A stretch of 64,000 nt of DNA from Haloarcula nitratireducens (GCF_019599505.1 NZ_RKLT01000014.1:1-64000); one strand, 5' to 3'; counted from the first letter of the stretch, positions 1 through 8,466 are shown. Numbers and translations are program-made. The notes: generated from the sequence alone by a model not told the origin.

Positions 1-95
1 GTCGCCACTACGCCTTTCTGTGCGGTAAAGATCCGCATGCTATAGTTCGTGTCCGAGTACTACAGTCGAGGTAAATGGAAGACGGCTCGACCAAA

Positions 96-242
96 TCAGT
101 GAAACGAGAGACTGCCACATACACATTTACCACCATTGCCGACTGCACGGAGCACCCCATCTGGCCAAACGCGGACTTTGCATGCCGCCCCACAATCGTC
201 GCACAGACCGTCTCTTGTTGGCATTTTTTCGAGAGTGCCCAT
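96..242 (-). CDS. CxxC zinc-finger microprotein (48 aa)
   Basis: A very small protein with two cysteine pairs, LCDDCGAAC near residue 14 and KCVCG near residue 40, as in the zinc-ribbon microproteins that are common in haloarchaea. Read from the ATG at 242; a second in-frame ATG lies at 224. A TATA-like CTTATCC lies about 30-35 bases upstream on the same strand, which fits a leaderless start at 242. Function is unknown; proteins of this type are thought to act in protein-protein or nucleic-acid contacts. It stands alone at the window edge, and short length is the main source of doubt. Confidence 0.5.
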   Translation of the reverse strand: MGTLEKMPTRDGLCDDCGAACKVRVWPDGVLRAVGNGGKCVCGSLSFH

Positions 243-504
243 ATTCCCTACAAAGAGGGGCCCACATCGGATAAGACTTGGTACCAGATAGCATGATTGG
301 TAGGGCCGTGCTAAATCCGAATGAGGGCGATATTTCTGCCACAGTTCTCGGGGATAGCACGACGCTCTCTATTCACCCCTCATACCGGTCCGTGTAGCTA
401 ACTATCGCTGTCTTTGAAGACCGGTATCGTAGATCGCGGAAGACCTCCGTCAAGGCACAGTATTGACCGTATTACTAACTATCTATCATTATATTTATCG
501 CGGT

Positions 505-756
505 GTGAGGGGGCCAATAGATTTTCAGGAAGACAGCGTTTTGACCAACCACTCACTGCAGAATCTGGCCACGATACTGCAGACCCTGAAAGCAGCTTTG
601 TTGGCCCTTCTTTTCTGGGCCTCGATCTTCTTGCCGGTGATTTACATTCCGCTACTTATTGTTGGGCTTAACACTCCCCAAGAGGCAGTACTCTTCGTCG
701 GGTTACTTGGAATACATCTGCTAACGATACTCTCGGTCCAAGTATTCCATCCGTAA
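505..756 (+). CDS. Small two-helix membrane protein, hypothetical
   Basis: The reading frame encodes two strongly hydrophobic stretches (around ALLALLFWASIFLPVIYIP and LFVGLLGIHLLTILSV) separated by a short polar turn, so the product is probably a helical hairpin in the membrane. I do not recognise the family. The start is uncertain: a TATA-like ATATTTATC at 490-499 lies almost on top of the upstream candidate starts, so translation may begin at the GTG at 505 or at a later TTG. No obvious operon partner. Confidence 0.4.
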   Translation: MRGPIDFQEDSVLTNHSLQNLATILQTLKAALLALLFWASIFLPVIYIPLLIVGLNTPQEAVLFVGLLGIHLLTILSVQVFHP

Positions 757-857
757 CTGCCGACTTCTCGGTTCATGCCGACCCCGACAGCCACTAGCTA
801 CTCAGTGGACGGGTCGCACCGAACAAAGCGAGGAGACGAAGACTTGGACGCTCGGAC

Positions 858-1254
858 TTACGCTTCCGATTCTTCGAATTGGTCTACGAGGTGAACTGCG
901 ATAGGGATCGGGTCTTCTTCGACGAAGCGAGCGACTTCCTCCTCGTCGCGTTCGGCAATGACGGTCAGAATCAACTCAATCTTGTAGGCTTCGACCTTCG
1001 GCCAGAGTTTCGACCCGTCGTCTTCTCTTCTGACAGGGTACTGATGGACCCGCTCTTCAGGGATGTCGGCTGCCTCTAGTGCGACTCCGAAGTCGGGAAG
1101 CTGCGCCCGGCAGTCTGTACACCAGTCCCCACCTCAGACATGGTACTCCAACTCGTCTCTGCGCTTGCGAAGGGCGTCTACGGTGTCATCGTAGGCGTCT
1201 TCCAACCTATACTGGGTTCGGCTCCAACGTCTTAAGTGTCCACTCCTCGCTCAT
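858..1254 (-). pseudogene. Thioredoxin-like protein, broken by a frameshift and a stop
   Basis: Reading the minus strand from the ATG at 1254 gives MSEEWTLKTLEPNP, then the frame breaks near 1210. The next frame continues with RLEDAYDDTVDALRKRRDEL, meets an in-frame TGA at 1134-1136 where a tryptophan would fit (YHV-stop-GGDWCTDCRAQLPDF), and runs on to TAA at 858-860. The WCTDC motif followed by QLPDF and the later LTVIAERD-EEVARFVEE section are typical of a thioredoxin fold with a redox-active CxxC. Two independent lesions make sequencing error a poor explanation, so the gene is probably dead. Confidence 0.65.
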
Positions 1255-1368
1255 ATCACAGAAGTATGGTCACGAGTGGCTTGAACCTCTTGGCCCCGAA
1301 CTCCGGCGAAACGGGTTTCATAGTTGAAATCAGGAGATGTATCTGCAAGGGGAAGTGGACCGACAGAT

Positions 1369-1563
1369 ATGCCCGAACGAGAGATGAATGGCGTTATCAT
1401 GGAGAAGTACGCCGGTGCTCGACCGCCGGCCTCCGCACCCGCTGTCGACCACTGTGGCGAGGACAAGATCCACCGAAGGGGATCCTTCAGAACCCTAACG
1501 ATGCGCCAACAGCAGCTAGCGGCGGCTCAAGGGAATGAAGAGAAGACCGGTGAGATAGCATGA
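1369..1563 (+). CDS. Hypothetical protein (64 aa), coupled to the next gene
   Basis: An open frame from ATG 1369 whose TGA stop overlaps the ATG of the next gene as ATGA, the usual sign of translational coupling in haloarchaea. The sequence is polar with no recognisable motif. The overlap is the main support; composition alone would not separate it from chance. Confidence 0.3.
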   Translation: MPEREMNGVIMEKYAGARPPASAPAVDHCGEDKIHRRGSFRTLTMRQQQLAAAQGNEEKTGEIA

Positions 1564-1856
1564 CTAGCGAGGACAAGATCAACGATGCGTTCGTTGAGAG
1601 ACTCACGAATACCGTCCAGCGCCTTCAGCGAGAGTCTTACCCGGTAAGCAAATCGCAGCTCTATGGGAAGCTCAACTGGGAAGTCGAGACGCTCGAAGAC
1701 GCAATTGAGCGGGCGGTTGACGACGGGGTAGTTTACGATGCGAGCGCCGCGGAGTCCGCAAATCCCCTTCTCGCACACCCTGATGAGCCCCTCTCGGGCG
1801 ATCCCGCCATCGTCGACGCCGAGGCTGTCGCCAAGCACGGCAAGCAAGCTGAATGA
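1560..1856 (+). CDS. Hypothetical acidic protein (98 aa), possible wHTH
   Basis: A short acidic haloarchaeal-type protein. The N-terminal 60 residues (NDAFVERLTNTVQRLQRES, then VSKSQLYGKLNWEVETLEDAIERAVDDGVV) read like a small helix-turn-helix or helical domain: helix, loop, helix, then an aliphatic strand. The C-terminal 35 residues look disordered. It overlaps the preceding frame by four bases. I cannot name a family or a role; a DNA-binding function is only a guess from the helical pattern. Confidence 0.6.
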   Translation: MTSEDKINDAFVERLTNTVQRLQRESYPVSKSQLYGKLNWEVETLEDAIERAVDDGVVYDASAAESANPLLAHPDEPLSGDPAIVDAEAVAKHGKQAE

Positions 1857-1957
1857 CTATACGTCGATTATCTCGTAGATATTGGCACGAAACAAGACAG
1901 TAGATGCTGATATGTGATTATGTGCTCAGCAGTCATCGCTAGTAGCGGTGAACCGAA

Positions 1958-2521
1958 ATGGCAACCACCGAACCAACAGTAGTCAACGGCGTCGACGTCT
2001 CCGCGCTCGAGGGCGCGGTCGAAGCAATTAGTGACGACCCCGAGGTCGGACGATTCACTTTCCGGGCCGAAACAGCGTGGCAGGACGCGCTCAAGTCCGT
2101 GACGACGATCGACGAGTTCGACCAAGCAGGCGAGACAATCCACACGCAAGCATTCACGCTACAGGGCGACGAACCCGAACAGATTCTCGGCGAGCGCACC
2201 GGGCCAAACGCCGTCGAGCTACTCCTCGGTGCACTCGGGTCCTGTCTGAGCGTCGGCTACGCAGCCAACGCTGCACACATGGGCATCGAGCTCGAGGAGC
2301 TCCGCTTCGAGATGAGCGGTGACGTCGATCTCCGCGGGTTCCTCGGCATCTCCGAGGACGTTCGTCCCGGCTACGAATCGCTCACCTGCACGGCCTACGT
2401 AACCGCCGATGCAAGCGAGGAAGAACTCGCGGAACTCTGCGAGCGCGTCGAAGCAACCTCGCCACTAATGGACGTGATCATGAACGAGGTTCCGCTCGAA
2501 ACCCGTCTCGTTGCGGAATAA
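1958..2521 (+). CDS. OsmC/Ohr-family peroxidase-like protein
   Basis: OsmC-family proteins use two cysteines to reduce organic hydroperoxides in the cytoplasm. The signature surrounds GPNAVELLLGALGSC near residues 75-90, with the nucleophilic Cys in the central helix. The second family cysteine would be the one in LTCTAYV near residue 148. The C-terminal half ends in the usual amphipathic helix (EEELAELCERVEATSP). Length (187 aa) is slightly longer than typical OsmC because of an N-terminal extension. It stands alone with about 100 bases of upstream DNA. Possible role: detoxification of peroxides or modified thiols. Confidence 0.85.
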   Translation: MATTEPTVVNGVDVSALEGAVEAISDDPEVGRFTFRAETAWQDALKSVTTIDEFDQAGETIHTQAFTLQGDEPEQILGERTGPNAVELLLGALGSCLSVGYAANAAHMGIELEELRFEMSGDVDLRGFLGISEDVRPGYESLTCTAYVTADASEEELAELCERVEATSPLMDVIMNEVPLETRLVAE

Positions 2522-2620
2522 CCCGTTGTTTTTTGTGAGCTGTCGATTCCACGAGCTACCCATAGAGAGAGCTATCACTGTCGTTCACAAGTCGTAGTCC
2601 GTCGAACAGATACTTAGCTA

Positions 2621-2923
2621 TCACACCGCATCATCCGGCTCGTGACGGTCGCGCATCCGTTCGGCCTCCGCTGCGTATCGCTCCCGGAGCGACGTGTCGT
2701 CGACGGAAGCCAGCTGTTCCTCGTCGACGTCGATTGCGGCCGTAACCGTTGGACCGGGTTGACTCCCAAAGCGGTTGAACGCTCGTTCCTTGCGAAGATA
2801 GCGTTGACCGTCTGGCGTCGCGTAGACGACGACGAGGATGTGTGGCGAGTCCGCCGAGAATGTCCGTTCGACCATCCAGACCCGTTCGGTCTCCGCCTCC
2901 GGCTGTAATTCTGTGTCGGCCAT
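2621..2923 (-). CDS. Conserved hypothetical haloarchaeal protein (100 aa)
   Basis: A small acidic soluble protein. The core runs from VWMVERTFS through ILVVVYATPDGQRYLRKERAF to a C-terminal helix RERYAAEAERMRDR. I chose the ATG at 2923 (MADTELQ) because it matches the beginning of a decayed homologue at 27356-27639 in this same window. The beta-rich core with a conserved YATP-G-xY-RKE section suggests a compact alpha/beta fold, but I do not know a function. The existence of a diverged, broken copy supports it being a real family. Confidence 0.65.
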   Translation of the reverse strand: MADTELQPEAETERVWMVERTFSADSPHILVVVYATPDGQRYLRKERAFNRFGSQPGPTVTAAIDVDEEQLASVDDTSLRERYAAEAERMRDRHEPDDAV

Positions 2924-3052
2924 ACCTGACTGTACGCGCTCAACAGCCAATAACCGACAGCCGATTCTCAGCAGATGGGAATCGAAACCCCCGATATCCG
3001 CACCAGCTCAGCTACAGAAAGAGCTACGCGTCCGGATGATAGTAGCACTACT

Positions 3053-3385
3053 ATGGCGTCCACTGATGATTCTGACGAGCTAGCGACGATTCAAGACCAG
3101 CTGGACGAGCTGACAGCCGTGCTCGCCTACGATGCCGGACTGCCAGTGAGTCAAACCACCGGTGGGCCGCCGTCTGTCGAGACATCGCTTGATTCCTGGG
3201 TCAACTCGAAATCCGGGCAGGCAGGGACCGTGTATCTCGTTGACCCTGACGATGGCTCGGTCTCCAGCGAGGAGTACGATTTGATAAATATCGATGGGAG
3301 TGGCTGGGTACGGTGTCGGGATGAGACTGATGAGAGCGCCACGGTCAGCTATCCGCCACATCGTGTTCGGCGGATTGAACAGTAG
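3053..3385 (+). CDS. Hypothetical protein (110 aa)
   Basis: Read from ATG 3053 (MASTDDSDEL). It begins with a helical segment (ELATIQDQLDELTAVLAYDAGLP) that may pair as a short coiled coil, followed by a linker and a small beta-rich domain ending VSYPPHRVRRIEQ. The C-terminal part carries alternating hydrophobic residues around VYLVDPDDGSVSSEEYDLINIDG and WVRCRDETDE, consistent with a small beta-barrel. An earlier in-frame start exists at 2975 but gives an unlikely N-terminus. Function unknown. Confidence 0.5.
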   Translation: MASTDDSDELATIQDQLDELTAVLAYDAGLPVSQTTGGPPSVETSLDSWVNSKSGQAGTVYLVDPDDGSVSSEEYDLINIDGSGWVRCRDETDESATVSYPPHRVRRIEQ

Positions 3386-3479
3386 CTCACGTAGCCGTAT
3401 TCTATGTAGCTCAGGTACCGCCGAACGAATGTGTTGCTCGTGACACACCTTTTTACACTGTTGTATAGTCCTCCTCCAT

Positions 3480-3776
3480 ATGGATCCGAGAGATTTTCTC
3501 CAGAACGGGACAGTCAGCGTCTCGGACACATATGCAGTCTGCCGGACCGATCACACTCATCCCTGTGCATTTGCGACCATCCAAGACGAGACAGAAACCA
3601 CGGTGGTCGTCGAGCAGGATACCGTCGAGACGGTCGATGCCAATGAGATTGAGTCGGGGTGGACACGACTGACTTTCGAGATGGACCTCCCGTTCGAGCT
3701 CGTTGGCTTTCTGGCGGCGGTCACAGTGGTAACAGCGCGGAAGCCCACGGCTTCAGCCGTGGGAGGAAGCGCGTAA
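3480..3776 (+). pseudogene. ACT-domain-type protein truncated by the IS1341-type element
   Basis: The first about 85 residues include VVVEQDTVETVDANEIESG, then WTRLTFEMDLPFELVGFLAAVT, the start of an ACT/CASTOR-like ligand-binding fold as in small haloarchaeal ACT proteins (LPFELVGFLA...). Where the rest of the ACT domain should follow, the frame runs into the left end of the transposon: the last residues ARKPTASAVGGSA are encoded by the terminal hairpin at 3744-3763. The missing 3' part is not present beyond the right end of the element, so the insertion was accompanied or followed by a deletion. Probably non-functional. Confidence 0.6.
3744..3763 (+). repeat. Left-end hairpin of the IS element
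   Basis: A perfect nine-base-pair stem, CCCACGGCT and AGCCGTGGG, with a two-base loop. This is the usual left subterminal structure of haloarchaeal IS1341-type elements, recognised as single-stranded DNA by TnpA. Confidence 0.85.
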
Positions 3777-3866
3777 GCCACACTCCGTAAACCACCGAAA
3801 CAGTACTGCTTACTCTCCCACGCTGTTCATAATTATTAATAAATAATAGACACTACTGTGACACAG

Positions 3867-5159
3867 ATGGCGTGGGAGCTGACTCGAACAGTTCGCGTCT
3901 GCCTTGACGTACCCGATGACCGCAAGAGCGATCTCCACGCCACCAACACCAAATTCCAATACTGCGCCAACCGCACCGCAGACTGGGCATGGCGCTATCC
4001 TAACGAGGACTGCGTGACCAGTAAAAGCGAAGCCGAAGCCGCCATCTACGACGATCTCCGCGACGAAACAGACTACTTGCACGCGAACCTCGTGCAGAAA
4101 GCCATCAAACGCGCCACCGACGACATCGACAACTGCGTTGACAGGCTTGCTGACGGCGAAAACACCAGCAAACCACAGTACGATACGTTCAGCATCGTCT
4201 ACGACAAGCGAGCCGCCACGTACCACCGTGACAGGGTTAGCCTCGCCACCGTCAACGGTCGGGTCGAATGCGAGTACGACCTACCCGAGAATCCCGACGG
4301 TACGCCCCACGGCAAGTATTTGCTGAACGAGGACTATTCCTTCGCAACCAGTGCCGTCCACTACGACAGTGAAAGCAACGAGTTCTACTTGCACGCGACG
4401 ATGGAACGGGAACTTGCCGTGACCAGTCCTGAGAAAGCCGAGGATTCGAACGTCCTCGGCGTGGACTGTAACATCGATGACCACATCGCCGTCACCAGCA
4501 CAGGGAGGTTCATCGGCAACGCTGACTCCCTCAACCATCAGCGGCGCGAATTTGAAAAGCGGCGTGCCAGCCTGCAACAGACAGGCACGCGAAGTGCCCA
4601 CCTAACCTTCCAGCGTATCGGTACCAAGTTCGGACGCTGGAGTGAAGACTACCTCCACCAGTGTTCGAAAGCAATCGTGGCGGAAGCTTGTCGCCATGAG
4701 TGTACGCATATAGCATTCGAGAACTTGGAACGGATTCGAGAGCGTCTCAGCGACGAGAAGAAGTTCCAACAGTGGGCATTCAACGCGCTGCAAACGATTG
4801 TTGAGTACAAGGCCGAAGAGTACGGTCTCGTGGTGGACACAGTGAATCCGCAGTACACGAGTCAACAATGCTCGAAGTGCGGGTGTACGTTGGAGGAGAA
4901 CCGCGACGGCCAGCATTTCGAGTGCCTTGAGTGTAGGTACACGACGAACGCGGATTACAACGCCGCGAAAAACATAGCGCGAAAGCTTGCGTTGCAGATC
5001 CAGCGGGGGCAGAAGTCCCCTGCTGGAGGGGTGTTCTGTCAGTACGCCCTGAAGTCAGGGAGCATGACCGTGAGCGCTACTGAAGTGGCGTCCGACACAC
5101 CCGTGTCGGTAGAACGAGAGTCCACTGACAAACCCACCCCTTTAGGGGTGGGTAGCTGA
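3867..5159 (+). CDS. tnpB: TnpB, RNA-guided nuclease of an IS1341-type element
   Basis: TnpB proteins are the ancestors of Cas12: they bind an RNA copied from the element's right end and cut DNA matching its guide. Counting from the GTG at 3858, the RuvC-like triad is complete: Asp203 (GVDCN), Glu288 (AFENL) and Asp366 (NADYNAAKNIA). A zinc ribbon lies between the last two (CSKC at 338-341, CLEC at 356-359). Length (430-433 aa) is normal, so the protein could be active. I prefer the ATG at 3867, behind an AT-rich promoter-like stretch at 3830-3850. The C-terminal 70 residues overlap the expected guide-RNA region. Confidence 0.9.
   Translation: MAWELTRTVRVCLDVPDDRKSDLHATNTKFQYCANRTADWAWRYPNEDCVTSKSEAEAAIYDDLRDETDYLHANLVQKAIKRATDDIDNCVDRLADGENTSKPQYDTFSIVYDKRAATYHRDRVSLATVNGRVECEYDLPENPDGTPHGKYLLNEDYSFATSAVHYDSESNEFYLHATMERELAVTSPEKAEDSNVLGVDCNIDDHIAVTSTGRFIGNADSLNHQRREFEKRRASLQQTGTRSAHLTFQRIGTKFGRWSEDYLHQCSKAIVAEACRHECTHIAFENLERIRERLSDEKKFQQWAFNALQTIVEYKAEEYGLVVDTVNPQYTSQQCSKCGCTLEENRDGQHFECLECRYTTNADYNAAKNIARKLALQIQRGQKSPAGGVFCQYALKSGSMTVSATEVASDTPVSVERESTDKPTPLGVGS
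5010..5157 (+). ncRNA. Predicted omega/re-RNA scaffold overlapping the tnpB 3' end
   Basis: In IS605-type elements the guide RNA is produced from the 3' end of tnpB through the right end, with the flanking host sequence serving as guide. Here the 3' part of tnpB carries repeated G/C-rich complementary segments (for example around CCCCTGCTGGAGGGG at 5018-5032) and ends in the hairpin at 5132-5153. The boundaries and even transcription are inferred from family knowledge only. Confidence 0.35.
5132..5153 (+). repeat. Right-end hairpin of the IS element
   Basis: ACCCACCCC and GGGGTGGGT form a perfect nine-base-pair stem with a TTTA loop, directly before the tnpB stop codon. It marks the right end of the element and probably the 3' end of the guide-RNA scaffold. 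Confidence 0.85.
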
Positions 5160-5552
5160 CGAGTCGCTATACGCGTCAAGGAGGTCCCATTCCTCGCGCA
5201 TCAGTTCTCGAACACCATGTTCGAGGATTCCCTCACCGAGTGCAGTGGCTTGATAGTACGAGTAAAGACTGTCGCTGTCGGGCGTCTTCCGTTTTCGATT
5301 CTCGACGAGTCCCACGTCGACGAGGGTGTCAAGATGGTAATGCAGCGTGTTCGACGGAAGGTCGAGTTCCTGTGCAAGCTCTTTCGCACTCTGTGCTCCC
5401 TGTTCGGTGAGGAAATGGAGAATCCGAAACCGGGTTTCGTTCCCGATCGCTCGCTGCATGTCCAGATACGCTTCGAGCGAGAGCAGACTCTGCTCCGGCA
5501 GGAGGCCGGCCAGATCATCTCTATCAGCAGACGAGCGCTCGGTTTCGGCCAT
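5142..5552 (-). CDS. ArsR-like winged-helix transcription regulator
   Basis: A 136-residue DNA-binding protein. The winged helix covers roughly residues 35-110: RAIGNETRFRILHFLTEQG, then AKELAQELDLPSNTLHYHLDTLVDVGLVE as helix-turn-helix, and a wing around KRKTPDSDSLYSYYQATALG. The LHYHLDTL recognition helix is typical of haloarchaeal ArsR-type regulators. The last six or so codons (DSSATHP) lie in the right end of the IS element, so the native C-terminus was probably replaced by the insertion; the HTH is intact. The helicase-nuclease genes lie downstream in the opposite register of transcription order, reading toward the same side. Confidence 0.8.
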   Translation of the reverse strand: MAETERSSADRDDLAGLLPEQSLLSLEAYLDMQRAIGNETRFRILHFLTEQGAQSAKELAQELDLPSNTLHYHLDTLVDVGLVENRKRKTPDSDSLYSYYQATALGEGILEHGVRELMREEWDLLDAYSDSSATHP

Positions 5553-5619
5553 ACATGCTAGTCACACAGGCAAATGCATAAGTGGTCGCTGACTCAGCAT
5601 TCGCAGAAAAGTAGCTTAT

Positions 5620-8466
5620 TTATTCTGCCATCACCGACCCCGCAAGACTCGCCAGCTCCCTCCTCGAAAGCGGTTCAATCCCAACCCGCTCACCTTCGGC
5701 AGTATAGAATAGACTCGCCGTCACCGCTCGATCACCGAACCACTCGTCTAACACGTGGTAGTACACACTGAGCTGTTTCCGATACTCCTCCTCACCATGC
5801 CGCCCGAGATCGGTCTTGAAATCAACAATCTCCACTATCCCGTCCCGAATATGTACGAGATCCACGATTCCTGAAATTGTCACCTGCTCACCATCGACAG
5901 TCACTGGCAGATACATATCTTCCTCCAGCCGCAATTCCCCATCGAGTGAATCAAGCAACGCCGCAACGTTGCGCTCATCGTCGTTCGACGGCGCCACATC
6001 TTTCCCAAGCGCATACTGCTCGGCGAACTCGTGTGTTTGTGTGCCAAACTCCGTCCCACGCCCACCCTCACCCGCTTCGAATACATCGTCTCGCATCAAC
6101 GTATGCGGTGAGTGACCGACTGGACCGTCTGGTGTTGGCACCGATATCTGCAGGTTCGCCTGTGTTGTTCCACCACCGCGCTCCGTATCGACGTCAGGCA
6201 CCACCGACTCGATCTCGACAGGCAACTTCTCAAGAAACGTATTCGGCGTCTCACCGGCGGTAAAGACGAGATGACTCTCCGCACGCGTCATCGCCACATA
6301 GAGCAACCGCCGTTCCTCGTCATACCCACGTGGCAGACACGTTCGGAGGACGTCGGTCCGCCAGTTGTCGTAGATGTGGGGATGCCCATGATCCTCGCCG
6401 AAGACGTTCCGCTGGCGTATCCCGATCGGTTCATCGAAGGTAATCGTTCCACTCTCTCCACCGGAGGGCGGGAAACGGCGCTCGTTCATGTTCGCGAGCA
6501 CAACGATAGGATGTTCGAGGCCCTTCGCGGCGTGAATCGTCTGGACCGTCACCGAGTTCACGCCCGCACTAGCATGGACCTCTTGGGTCTGGCCACTCTC
6601 GATGCCACGTTCGATAAAGCGAATGAGCTCTCCCCGTGTCACCGTCGTCGTACTGTGTAGTGACTGAATCGTCGTCAACAACACATCAGCCGTCGCTCCA
6701 TCATACCCGTACCGAGTACACACCCGCTTGGCGACCGCACCGACCGTCTCCAAGGCCTCTAGTTCTGTCTTGAACGTCTGCATGTTGGACGGATAGTCCT
6801 CGGTTTCTAGGTACTGCTGTACTTCGTCCAGCGTGTAGCCAGCTTCCTCAAGGACGACTGCCCACCCACGCTCCGCGTCGGACTCGAGAATGCGCAACCA
6901 GGCTAACAACAACTTCGCAGGATCGGTTCGGAACAACTCAATCCCACCCTCGTATGCCATCGGCACCGCGTAGTCCTCGGCAGTAGCCAGCAGCTCCCGG
7001 CCGAAATCACGCGTTCGAGTGAGCACGGCGATATCACCGTACTCCGGACACCGCAACTCACCGTCGTCCGCTTCGACCTGATAGTCCTCGTTGCCGACAA
7101 TCTCCTGCAGTTTCGTCAGGACCGCCTCGTGTTCGTCCTCGTGACTGAACGCCTCGATCTGAGAGTTCTCGTACTCTGCATTCGAGGCAAGCGACACCAT
7201 CCGTTCCTGCACCGCTTCACCATCGACCACGTCCGAACTCGCTGCGGGCGTCACCAGACTGTGTTCGGCAAAATCCAGAATCGCCTGTGTCGAGCGATAG
7301 TTCTCGATCAGTTCGATGTCGGTGATTGGCTGGGCCTCCCACGCGACTCGCTCGTGATCTGCGTTCAGCTCCGCAACGAACCGATCTAGCCGCGCCTCGA
7401 ACTCGGTAATGTTCTCGACAGCTGCATACTGAAATGAGTAGATGCTCTGTTTCCAGTCCCCGACGACACAGACATTGTTCGTGTCGGCGAGTAGCAGCGC
7501 GAGCTTGAACTGGATCTCGCTAGAGTCTTGGAACTCGTCGACCATCGTGTACTCGTAGGCGATCGATTCTCGGAGCTGGTGGTCCTCACACAACAGCACG
7601 AACGCGAACAACTGGAGGAAGCCGAAGTTCAGGTAGTTCCGACTGAGCGCGAACTCGAGATACTCGTAATAGACGTCGTGGACGAACTGCTGCAACGCCG
7701 CACGATCTTCGTCGAACACCTGCTGGGCCACAGACGCAGGCACTTGCTTCGTGCCCCGCTCGCCACGAAGGTCAGCCTTCGCCGGCGCCTCCGGCCGGTA
7801 ACATTTATCTCGCCCGTAGCTGCCGAGCTTCGAGCGCAGCCGGGACTGCTTGCTCCCGCCATTTCGGGGTTGATTCAGCTCGTCGAATCGGTCTTGAAAC
7901 GCCGCAAAGTCTCCATCCAGATGCTGTTCACCGTTTCGATACCAGCCCTCCGTCGTCGGAAACACGCCCTTCGCGGCGAGTTGATTGAGCAAACCGAGGA
8001 GCTCGTCGGGCTCTGTGACCGCCCGAAACAGATCGTCGTACTCGGGATGAGCATCGCTGAACTGCCGAATGAACTCACGGAACTGTGCCTGCTCGACGTT
8101 TTCATCCTCAAGGATGCGCGTCGACCCGGTGATCCGGTCGTCGATGCCCAAATGTGTTGGCGCCTCGAAGCCGTGTTCCATGAGGATGTCGTGACAGAGA
8201 CTATGGAACGTCTGAATCGGGGCCTCGGAAAGATCACGCATCCCGTACTCACAGTGGCCGACGATGCGCTCTTTCATCTCCGTCGCGGCGTTGTTCGTAA
8301 ACGTCACCAGCAAGACGTCTGCAGGCTCGACATCGTTCTGCCCAACGATCTCAGCGTACCGGCGCGTGACAGTGAAGGTCTTTCCAGTTCCGGCCCCAGC
8401 GTCGACAACATGCAGTCCGTCGGTACTGTCGATCAGGCGCTGTTGTTGGTCGTTCGGTGACGTCAT
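5620..8466 (-). CDS. AddA/RecB-like UvrD-family helicase with C-terminal nuclease
   Basis: A superfamily 1 DNA helicase fused to a RecB-type nuclease, the arrangement of AddA in double-strand-break processing. Helicase motifs: Walker A GAGTGKT (residues 24-30), DEFQD Walker B, GDWKQSIYSFQ (motif III), QTIHAAKGLEHP from residue 642 (motif V) and EERRLLYVAMTRA near 716 (motif VI). The C-terminal PD-(D/E)XK domain shows GIVDLV (866-871) and DFKTD (882-886), so both activities look intact. Its start overlaps the stop of the upstream gene as ATGA, so the two are translationally coupled. Likely role: end resection in recombination, or degradation of foreign DNA; context favours an accessory system. 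Confidence 0.85.
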   Translation of the reverse strand: MTSPNDQQQRLIDSTDGLHVVDAGAGTGKTFTVTRRYAEIVGQNDVEPADVLLVTFTNNAATEMKERIVGHCEYGMRDLSEAPIQTFHSLCHDILMEHGFEAPTHLGIDDRITGSTRILEDENVEQAQFREFIRQFSDAHPEYDDLFRAVTEPDELLGLLNQLAAKGVFPTTEGWYRNGEQHLDGDFAAFQDRFDELNQPRNGGSKQSRLRSKLGSYGRDKCYRPEAPAKADLRGERGTKQVPASVAQQVFDEDRAALQQFVHDVYYEYLEFALSRNYLNFGFLQLFAFVLLCEDHQLRESIAYEYTMVDEFQDSSEIQFKLALLLADTNNVCVVGDWKQSIYSFQYAAVENITEFEARLDRFVAELNADHERVAWEAQPITDIELIENYRSTQAILDFAEHSLVTPAASSDVVDGEAVQERMVSLASNAEYENSQIEAFSHEDEHEAVLTKLQEIVGNEDYQVEADDGELRCPEYGDIAVLTRTRDFGRELLATAEDYAVPMAYEGGIELFRTDPAKLLLAWLRILESDAERGWAVVLEEAGYTLDEVQQYLETEDYPSNMQTFKTELEALETVGAVAKRVCTRYGYDGATADVLLTTIQSLHSTTTVTRGELIRFIERGIESGQTQEVHASAGVNSVTVQTIHAAKGLEHPIVVLANMNERRFPPSGGESGTITFDEPIGIRQRNVFGEDHGHPHIYDNWRTDVLRTCLPRGYDEERRLLYVAMTRAESHLVFTAGETPNTFLEKLPVEIESVVPDVDTERGGGTTQANLQISVPTPDGPVGHSPHTLMRDDVFEAGEGGRGTEFGTQTHEFAEQYALGKDVAPSNDDERNVAALLDSLDGELRLEEDMYLPVTVDGEQVTISGIVDLVHIRDGIVEIVDFKTDLGRHGEEEYRKQLSVYYHVLDEWFGDRAVTASLFYTAEGERVGIEPLSRRELASLAGSVMAE

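Larger units (their letters stand above)
3744..5157 (+). mobile_element. IS200/IS605-group (IS1341-type) element, tnpB only
   Basis: A single-gene element bounded by subterminal hairpins instead of inverted repeats, as expected of the IS200/IS605 group. The left hairpin is 3744-3763 and the right one 5132-5153. It contains a full-length TnpB and no Y1 transposase TnpA, so movement would require TnpA from elsewhere. Exact ends cannot be fixed from one copy; the right end lies about 5153-5160 and the left end within a few tens of bases before 3744. It sits between a truncated ACT gene and an HTH gene whose last codons lie inside the element. Confidence 0.8.

Noticed and set aside
3867..5159. 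A Cas12-type CRISPR effector
   Set aside because: The length, hairpin ends and zinc-ribbon layout are those of TnpB of an IS1341-type element, and there is no array.
6112..6660. A 182-residue plus-strand open frame
   Set aside because: Overlaps the helicase motif V-VI region on the minus strand and has no recognisable fold.
7528..8460. A 310-residue open frame on the plus strand
   Set aside because: It lies entirely within the helicase gene on the other strand, whose motifs are plain, and its own sequence has no haloarchaeal domain. It is a high-GC shadow.
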